From positions 37,130,494 through 37,194,493 of the forward strand of contig CM037868.1 of assembly GCA_021292105.1 (NCBI GenBank): DNA of 64,000 bases. Reading direction: 5' to 3'. Source of the DNA: Anadara kagoshimensis. Its lineage: Eukaryota; Mollusca; Bivalvia; Arcoida; Arcidae. This document shows positions 56,229-64,000 of this stretch, one piece after another (position 1 is the stretch's first letter; each line of letters begins with the position of its first letter). The translations under genes and the position numbers were made by a program. Under the pieces are notes generated by a model that was given only the letters and a program-made list of their open reading frames with translations, was not told the origin of the DNA and ran no database searches.

Positions 56229-57950
56229 AGAAAAAATTTTAGTAGATAAATGTTATGCTACCATGGCAACTGAGTAACATTAACTTGAGTTTTACAGACA
56301 TTACATTACTGAATTATAGTGAAAATAACAAACCTGAGTACAACAGCTGTTACTATGGTTACCATCTTTTTACTGTACAGATAAAGATGTACAGACATAT
56401 AGTATTACATGTAACTAGGGTACAAGTTCAGTGTTAATCCGTTTTGATTAACAAAATGTGATGTTTATGTAAATTAAGTTACATAGTGTGGTTTGCCAGA
56501 GTACTTCCTGATACCCCATAAAGTTTACACAGAAATATTATTTCAATTTTATTTTGGAATTGCATAAAATTATGTTTTCCCATTAAAATTATGTTATTTT
56601 GGGAACTTTGGATTTTGGGGGTATTGGTGATGTGATGCTCTGGTGAACATCATTTGTGTATACTGTTATTTTTCATAATCATACATTGTAACATTGATGA
56701 CTTGAAGCATTTCTATTTCTACTTTATATGTGTTTGAAACACCAAACCCCAAATTGTAAGAAAATTTGTTGGGACCACATAAGTTCAAAGGTCATCGTCA
56801 TGGCATCTAAGAACAAAGGCATTTGAGGTATTGGTGCTCTTCAGATCATGATTTTATAATTCTAGTTATTCCAAAGAATCAAACGTAAATTCACACGATT
56901 CAAGAAAAATGTCATTGTAATTCAATTTTTAAAAGAGGACATAGTGTCCTTGAGATTGAAATAAAACAAATATCCTGTACATAATGATTAGTATATTAAA
57001 TTATTATAGTTAGCATGGTTAGTGAAATCATCAGTGAATCAGACTGATAAATAATATATTTTGTCAGCCTGTTTCACAATCATTTCTTAAGTAAGATTTT
57101 TCTTACCTTAAATCTAGAAATTTGAAACCATAACAATTTTGTTAATATTTAAGATATTCAGGAATTTAATGTGCCATTTTGAAGGTCAAAAATGTGAATT
57201 CATAGTTCCATAACAGATTGCTAAAACTGACAGATTTAATTAAACGAAAATATTAGTCAAGAGATGATTGTGAAACTGGGGCCAGTCTCCATGACAACAA
57301 ATGTTGTAATTGATAAATAAATCAAAAACTTTTAAGTAGTGATTATGTCCCAAAATGAAGTGGGGGGGGGGGGTATTTTAGTGTTTACACCATTTATTCC
57401 ACCAATATTTTGTCTGCCACTTTTCTAAAAAGTATTTACTAAAACTTTATGAAACTTCACAGGAACAATCTATGGGTGGAGTAGATGTGTTACTGGGTAT
57501 TCATATTTGATCATGCACATTGATGGATATTTCCCAGTTTGGTTCATTTTGGGGTCAGTTTTGAAATGGCATCTTATTTCTGTTTTAACTTGTTATTATT
57601 ATTTTATGGAACATTTTGGTAATTATGGCTGATATGTCTTTAAATTTTACATCAAAGTAATTCTACTTTGGTCAGATACCATAAAACTGTCCTAATAGAA
57701 CACCTTCTACACTGAAGATTTATTCAGATTGAACATATATATTTAATTTAATAAAGAATATTAATGCTATATCATAAATAATTCAGTTTAGAACTGTCTT
57801 GTTTTTTAGACAAAGGTTCAGGTCCTGCTTGCACAAAACTTCCCAAGTTGAGTAAAATCTCAAACTCAATTCCATGTCAAATGCTTGAGATTAATTATCC
57901 CCTCGCAAAGGAAGTTTGGAGGATATATAGGATTTGGCCTGTACATATGT
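56229..57950. other. GTF2A2 3' UTR and downstream spacer
   Basis: Follows the stop codon. Candidate poly(A) signals AATAAA at about 56960 and 57315; the used one is not determinable. A run of 13 G is at 57362. No other gene is seen. Confidence 0.5.
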
Positions 57951-58690
57951 AAATACGTGCCTATGTTACGTTATTTTGACTTTGCTCTATTTCACAGAGT
58001 TATTGCCCTTTGTTTATTTGAGTGAAATATTTCTGTCTGGGCTCTACAAACTTTATTTCTAAACAGTATTTAATGAAATGTGATACAACGGTTTATCATG
58101 GCAATATCTCAGGCGAGTTAATGTTTTGTTACTGACGAACTCTGTTTAGTAGAGTTATTGCCCTTTGTTTATTTGAGTGAAATATTTCTGTCAGCACTCT
58201 AAAAACTTTATTTCTCAACAAAATTAAATGAAATTTGATACAAGGGTTTATGATGGTAATATCTCGGACAAGTTCATGTTTTGTGACTGGTGAACCCTAT
58301 TATACAGAGTTATTGCCCTTAGATTATTTGAGTGAAATATCACTGTTGGGGCTCCAACAACTATTTTTCTCAACAGAATTCAATGAAACTCGGTACAAGG
58401 GTTTATCATGGTAATATCTCAGCCTAGTTTGTCTTTTGTATCTGGTTAACTCCATTTGACAGAGTTATTGCCCTTTGATTATTTGAGTGATATATTACTG
58501 TTAGTGCTTCAACAACTATTTTTCTCAACAGAATTCAATGAAACTCGGTACAAGGGTTTATCATGGTAATATCTCAGCCTAGTTTGTCTTTTGTATCTGG
58601 TTAACTCCATACAACAGAGTTATTGCCCTTTGTTTTTTTGAGTGAAATATTTCTGTCAGCACTTTAACAACTTTATTCCATGTTTTATTT
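57950..58690. repeat. 155-bp satellite-like repeat, ~4.5 units
   Basis: AGAGTTATTGCCCTTTG recurs at 57996, 58151, 58306, 58461 and 58616, exactly 155 apart. Units share TTTGAGTGAAATATTTCTGT, TTTCTCAACAGAATT, GGTTTATCATGGTAATATCT. The last unit is cut after ~55 bases. Confidence 0.95.
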
Positions 58691-59940
58691 TACCCCACAC
58701 TCAGTATACAAGAATCACATAATACTCTATTGTGAATGGATTAGTATCACTTGTGATGCCTTGAGTTGAAAATTCAGTTTGTGAAAGTTTGTGCAAGTGG
58801 GGCCTGATGAGCTATTGCAATGGCGCTCACCGTCAGTCATAAAAAATATTTTTTTTCTCTTCTCAGAAAAAACAGCATACATGTACATGGCAAAAATTAT
58901 GTTTTGTGAAGATCTGCCCAAGTGAAGGGTTTATGTCCCCTTTATTTTAATTTTATGGCTTTTAAACTTTAACCAAGTCTGGTGTGTTGTGATCAATCAT
59001 GCCTTGTAGAAAACGTAGGTTAAGGTTGATGTGTCAAGGTTATGACTTGTATCTAGATATTTTGATGCGACTGTTCACTGCTCTGTATTCGTCTGGGGAT
59101 AAATCCAAGGAGAAACACAATGACTCGCCATTTAATGTTGATATATACATGTATATACACCATATAATTTCATTGGACCAGGCTCTAGTGTAAGAAAGTG
59201 TCGAAGTTCTTTGGTTTTCTCTACACTGGTCGGTTTTAAACACCATCTCTGCACTATTTTCACCCATACAAATTGAATACTATGGTTTTGTAAGTAGTTG
59301 ATTGGGATTGGGACCTACCAAAAAGATTTAAAGAACAACACTAGGCATCATTTATTGATCTCAGTGCCCTCAAAGTCAGGGATTTTATGTCAAGTGTCCG
59401 AAAATAAAAAGTTTTATAACCAGTGGACCATCGGGAGTTTTAATAGCCAATTGTAATGTGCCCATCTTAGTCGGAAGTTATATAGACAGTTGTCTGGTGC
59501 CCGTCTCAAATCAGGAGATTTATACACGTTCAAAAAGGAAAGTTCCATTGCTACTGGTCAATTGCCCATCCAGATTCCGTAGTTATGTTGGCAGTATATC
59601 TCGTGGTGATTATTATGTGTAACGTGATTGTATCGGTAATTTTGTTGATCAACTTGTGTTTCAAGTCGCTGTCCCATGAACTTTTGACATGATGCAAACA
59701 TTATGTGTAAAAATTAAGAAAAATAACCTGCCTTGATAATACAGTATTTTATTGCATAGACAGAATTAATACAGAACAACAAGTAGCATGACAGTCAATA
59801 TACACAACGGTGAGTTCTGGAATAGTGGAGGAAATCGTGGAGAGTCCAGAAAAAACCCATTGAAAATTGTCCAACATGCAAGGACTGCAATCCCCATGCC
59901 ATAGTAGATTCAATTCTTACTGGATATTAACGCCATACAC
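58691..59940. other. Non-coding spacer
   Basis: No gene supported. GGTGAGTTCTGGAATAGTGG, TGGAGAGTCCAGAAAAAACC (59809-59858) is a copy of the dispersed bivalve repeat. 59340-59600 shows faint ~60-bp periodicity (GTGCCCATC/GTGCCCGTC, GGAGTTTTA/GGAGATTTA). Confidence 0.4.
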
Positions 59941-59944
59941 AGAC

Positions 59945-60945
59945 AGTTCGTCAGTTATTTTGTCGGAAGGTCTCCGGTTTCCTAGTCTGTCAGTTATTTT
60001 GTCGGAAGGTCTCCGGTTTCCTAGTCTGTCAGTTATTTTGTCGGAAGGTCTCCGGTTTCCTAGTCCGTCAGTTATTTTGTCGGAAGGTCTCCGGTTTCCT
60101 CCATCATCCTGAGACAGTCCGTCAGTTATTTTGTCGGAAGGTCTCCGGTTTCCTAGTCTGTCAGTTATTTTGTCGGAAGGTCTCCGGTTTCCTCCATCAT
60201 CCTGAGACAGTCCGTCAGTTATTTTGTCGGAAGGTCTCCGGTTTCCTCCATCATCCTGAGACAGTTCGTCAGTTATTTTGTCGGAATGTCTCCGGTTTCC
60301 TCCATCATCCTGAGACAGTCCGTCAGTTCATGATTTTGTCGGAATGTCTCCGGTTTTGCTATCATCCCCAGACAGCCCGTCAGTTATTTTGTCGGAAGGT
60401 CTCTGGTTTCCTCCATCATCCTGAGACAGTCCGTCAGTTATTTTGTCGGAATGTCTCCGGTTTTGCTATCATCCCCAGACAGCCCGTCAGTTATTTTGTC
60501 GGAAGGTCTCTGGTTTCCTCCATCATCCCCAGACAGTTCGTCAGTTATTTTGTCGTAATGTCTCCGGTTTTGCTATCATCCCCAGACAGTTCGTTAGTTA
60601 TTTTGTCGGAATGTCTCCGGTTTTGCTATCATCCCCAGACAGTCCGTCAGTTATTTTGTCGGAATGTCTCCGGTTTTGCTATCATCCCCAGACAGTTCGT
60701 CAGTTATTTTGTCGGAATGTCTCCGGTTTTGCTATCATCCCCAGACAGTTCGTCAGTTATTTTGTCGGAATGTCTCCGGTTTTGCTATCATCCCCAGACA
60801 GTTCGTCAGTTATTTTGCCGGAAGGTCTCCGGTTTCCTAGTCCGTTAGTTATTTTGCCGGAAGGTCTCCGGTTTCCTCCATCATACACAGACAGTCCGTC
60901 AGTTATTTTGCCGGAAGGTCTCCGGTTTCCTCCATCATCCCAGAA
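59945..60945. repeat. Compound minisatellite, 39-bp and 53/54-bp units
   Basis: All units carry GTCAGTTATTTTGTCGGAAG and GTCTCCGGTTT. Short units end in CCTAGTCT; long units end in TGCTATCATCCCCAGACAGT or CCTCCATCATCCTGAGACAG. Short units cluster at both ends and long units in the middle. Open frames inside are artefacts. Confidence 0.95.
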
Positions 60946-61429
60946 CTGACTACCTCGTTATAAGTGAAAACAAATCTTGAATCTGGCGTAAACTCCTAAC
61001 CACAAAATAAAATACAAAGTGGCTTAACTAAATCAGATTGTCTAGACACTCGCTCAACATTGTGGATATTTATTATATAGGACATTAATTATTTAAAATT
61101 ATGTTACTAAGTTACGATCTAACCTCAGACCATGATTAACAAACACACACATGCACACACAAGTATTTTGGCATTGTTATAAACAATATTCAACATGCAT
61201 ATATAACAGTGATACATGTATATCAAAAATCAGATAACAGACGATACTGGAACAATCGGATACCCGATCATCTGTACCACGTGACATAAGTTTTTGTGCG
61301 GAACTTTTAGATATTGTTTCCATTGCTGTATAAATAGTATGATGTGTATATATTTGATTTGTTTTCTGTAAAATGACATTATCGCGGGAATAGGCAACAT
61401 TAACATTCCCAGAATCAGAACAGTTAAGA
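60946..61429. other. Non-coding spacer
   Basis: No feature beyond a short CA stretch at 61142-61160. Confidence 0.45.
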
Positions 61430-61678
61430 TAAACGGGTACACTGTACCCAGAGATCTGGCGTTTCACAATACCAGAACACTAAAATAAACGGGTACACTG
61501 TACATAGAGATCTGGCGTTTCACAATACCAGAACACTAAAATAAACGGGTACACTGTACATAGAGATCTGACGATTCACAATACCAGAACACTAAGATAA
61601 ACGGATACACTGTACCCAGAGATCTGGCGATTCACAATACCAGAACACTAAAATAAACGGGTACACTGTACCCAGCGA
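61430..61678. repeat. 56-bp minisatellite, ~4.4 units
   Basis: GGGTACACTGTACCCAGAGA, TCTGGCGTTTCACAATACCA, GAACACTAAAATAAAC. Starts at 61435, 61491, 61547, 61603 and 61659. GGGTACACTGTACCC is a palindrome. Confidence 0.95.
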
Positions 61679-61956
61679 TTCATGATCGTCGGTGATAACT
61701 AGCTGTAAAATCATTTCTTGTGGAAATCATAGTTTGTCTCCGTTCCAATAAAAAACTTAACATCAAAAGTTTGTATAACAGACTTTTGATAACATTGATG
61801 GTTCTGATCACTGAAGCAACTTCAGGATGCTCTGAAGAGGACCAGTTATTTGCATCATGCAGCCTACGCATGCGCAGTGACAGAAACTAGTCATCTCGTA
61901 CACTGATGCAGCAAAGGGTTAGCTAGAAACATATATTGTATATAAGCAGGATAATG

Positions 61957-62345
61957 TTAAAAGAAGTTATACCCCGATAATACGACACCAATACTCAGCA
62001 TCAGACACGTGACTAGTGACGGACACATCGACTTGACTATTTGCGCTCTACTTGGATACAGGCACCTGTTATAATAGAATCCTTCCTGCCATCTACACAC
62101 GTGTTCCGGGTCACAACAGTCGTTGGTCACGATACACACGCCCCAATATGGCGAACAACATTTATACTTCCGGCCACAGCTCAAACCCTCTTCACATTGA
62201 TAGCTGGCAAAGCACGGTTCAGCTAAGGAACTTCTTTCACACCTAGCGTTGGTTCCACTGTGAGCTTTATAACAATGTTCACTACAGCAATCCTCATTGG
62301 TTCTACAATTCTCATTAGACCACTTACATCTTTTGACTTCAGCTG
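61957..62345 (-). CDS. Cysteine-rich protein with two cystine-knot-like units, last exon
   Basis: After acceptor TTTTACAG the exon (phase 1) encodes ~129 residues. First unit: CKWSNENC, EDCCSEHC, ARC (spacing C-x6-C-x5-CC-x3-C-x10-C). A middle part: CFASYQCEEGLSCGRKYKC. Second unit: CSPYWGVC, NDCCDPEHVC, NRC (C-x6-C-x5-CC-x4-C-x10-C). The two outer units fit the inhibitor cystine knot spacing. The protein ends in SLVTCLMLSIGVVLSGYNFF, a ~20-residue hydrophobic C-terminus suited to a GPI signal or a membrane anchor. The exon with the signal peptide should lie upstream on the - strand and was not identified. The scaffold occurs in defence peptides, venom peptides and signalling antagonists alike; function is not assigned. 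Confidence 0.75.
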
Positions 62346-62399
62346 CTGTAAAACAAAAGAAACACATATTCAGATAAATTGAAGAAATAGAAGTTACAC

Positions 62400-62912
62400 C
62401 AACCTGACGTAACAGTACTATTGAATACTTAACCTGACGTAACAGTACTAGTGAATACTTACCCTGACGTCACAGTACTAGTGAATACTTAACCTGACGT
62501 CACAGTACTAGTGAATACTCAACCTGACGTCACAGTACTAGTGAATACTTAACCTGACGTCATAGTACTAGTGAATACTCAACCTGACGTCACAGTACTA
62601 GTGAATACTTAAACTGACGTCACAGTACTAGTGCATACTCAACCTGACGTCACAGTACTAGTGAATACTCAACCTGACGTCACAGTACTAGTGAATACTC
62701 AACCTGACGTCACAGTACTAGTGAATACTTAACCTGACGTCACAGTACTAATGAATGTTTAACCTGACGTCACAGTACTAGTGAATACTTAACCTGACGT
62801 CACAGTACTAGTGAATACTTAAACTGACGTCACAGTACTAGTTAATACTCAACCTGACGTCACAGTACTAGTGAATACTTAACCTGACGTCACAGTAGTA
62901 GTGAATACTAAC
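62400..62912. repeat. 30-bp minisatellite repeating TGACGTCA, ~17 units
   Basis: Units AACCTGACGTCACAGTACTA then GTGAATACTT. TGACGTCA, the CRE/ATF palindrome, is intact in most units (the first two have TGACGTAA). ACTAGT and AGTACT are further palindromes. It starts about 55 bases upstream of the cysteine-rich exon, in its intron. Confidence 0.95.
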
Positions 62913-62934
62913 TAAAGTAATGGATTTAAACTCA

Positions 62935-63075
62935 ATGTTCAAATCACATTCCTCAAAACAGTGAAAACTTTGAAAACTGGCAAAATCGGTCGGACACGCG
63001 AAATATCACCAGAAAGTGATGTCGGCTGCTCAGGAAGGGCAAGCACCTCAAGTTTTTCTAGCTATACCTCCGTTA
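62935..63075 (-). mobile_element. Degenerate retroelement 3' tail
   Basis: CAATGTTCAAATCACATTCC, GAAAACTGGCAAAATCGG, GACACGCGAAATATCACCAG, GGCTGCTCAGGAAGGGCAAG and CTAGCTATACC. Reverse oriented and old. Confidence 0.65.
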
Positions 63076-63590
63076 TTCAGTTACGAATTGATTGTAAAGT
63101 TGTTTACGACATCCAGAATTAGTAAGGTATTTGGTTTACATTATTAACTATAGTTCTGGTTCATCAAACTACAGATGACAAGCTTTTTATATTGCAAGCT
63201 ATGGTTCCGATGCTTTATCTCCGTTGTAGAACAAAATGCAACTTGAGATCGATGTTAGTTAACAGGTGTGTCTGGTATTACTGTTAGTGTGGATATGAAT
63301 GAAGTAATGGTGTTCTATCACTGATATAGAGATGGTCAGCTCTGGGATGGTGAAGGAAAATGAACACCTAGGGAAAACTTTTTTCCAATCTAGACGGCGA
63401 TAGGAGCTTTGAATCATTGATGCAGAAACCAGCGGCGTTAGACCAACCACTCGGTCACCGAAATCATTATTATCCAGCTCCTACATAACATCAAACATAT
63501 TACAGCCGGTTATTGATATTATAAGAGGATTGTAGTTTGTATTTATCTTGAAGATCTTAAATTAATGTAAAACAAAGAACCCTTCTACAC
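63076..63590. other. Non-coding spacer
   Basis: No gene. GATGGTCAGCTCTGGGATGG and TGAAGGAAAATGAACACC (63330-63368) is the dispersed bivalve repeat also seen at 44650 and 59809. Confidence 0.45.
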
Positions 63591-64000
63591 GCATACCAGA
63601 CACGGAAGCACAAACACACCAGACTAGGGCACACACACACCAGACACGGAAACATACACAGATCAGACTAGGGCATACGTCAGGCACGAAAACGCACATA
63701 AACACACACCAGACACGGAAGCACAAACACACCAGACTAAGGGACATACACACAGATCAGCCTAGGGCACACAAACACACCGGACTAGGGCACACACACA
63801 TCAGACACGGAAACGCACATCGGGTCGTGACACGCCACATAGACACACACACCAGGGAATGACACACACAGCAGGAACGGATACGTTACATGGACACACA
63901 CACACCAGGCAATGACACGGGCAGCAGAACGGATACGTCACATGGACACACACACACCAGGCAATGACACAGGCAGCAGGTACTGACACGTCACGTGGGC
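63590..64000. repeat. CA-rich compound minisatellite, runs off window
   Basis: CACACACCAGACACGGAAGC, ACAAACACACCAGACTAGGG in the left half; GACACACACACACCAGGCAA, TGACACGGGCAGCAG, ACGGATACGTCACATGG in the right half. Several - strand frames are open because of the repeat. Confidence 0.9.

Noticed and set aside
60330..60949. Two ~170-codon frames on the + strand
   Set aside because: Repeat artefacts of the 53-bp array; the same sequence is read in three frames.
62400..62912. CRISPR-like array
   Set aside because: Direct tandem repeat with no spacers, in a eukaryotic genome; the same holds for all other arrays here.
63562..63989. Cys/Val-rich frames on the - strand as the first exon of the cysteine-rich gene
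   Set aside because: They come from the CA-rich array; hydrophobic look is due to GTGTGT codons and no donor in the right phase stands out.

Overview
This window is eukaryotic and reads as a marine bivalve mollusc genome (inference). Genes have GT-AG introns and metazoan families. The non-coding DNA carries tRNA-derived SINEs, retroelement fragments and minisatellites of the type common in bivalves. There is no operon structure. Gene density is low: five protein-coding loci are supported, and most other long open frames lie inside tandem arrays or transposon remnants.

Left part (1-34,640): a tandem cluster of small secreted C-type lectin genes, all on the + strand. Gene A is cut by the window edge (exons 3-4, 1724-2941). 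Gene B (7090-15302) and gene C (23858-31041) lie in two nearly identical direct copies of a ~15-16 kb segment (about 2938-18922 and 19704-34640), with a 90-bp minisatellite at the join. Each lectin has exon 1 (signal peptide plus Thr-rich linker) and exons 2-4 (one C-type lectin domain). B has single-base frame breaks in exons 2, 3 and 4; C has one at the start of exon 2. Gene A has the EPN sugar-binding motif, gene C has DPD. The copies differ by whole insertions: three in B only, one in C only. This could be a recent duplication or two haplotypes placed end to end by the assembler.

The lectin introns and spacers are full of one retroelement family: 5'-truncated RT C-terminal pieces plus a conserved 3' tail. 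They also hold LINE remnants, SINEs, MITE-like foldbacks and, on the - strand, hammerhead ribozyme motifs. One of these (13071-13116) keeps every core residue.

Right part (34,640-64,000): a LYSMD1/2-like LysM-domain gene on the - strand (38001-46794, three coding exons) and GTF2A2, the small TFIIA subunit, on the + strand (50717-56228, four coding exons), arranged head to head. The space between them holds a decayed LINE fragment bracketed by ~100-bp inverted repeats. At 61957-62345 (- strand) is the last exon of a cysteine-rich protein with two cystine-knot-like units and a hydrophobic C-terminus. Its upstream intron has a 30-bp array that repeats the CRE octamer TGACGTCA. Large minisatellites occupy most remaining space. 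One in GTF2A2 intron 2 has a unit matching a segment of the retroelement tail.
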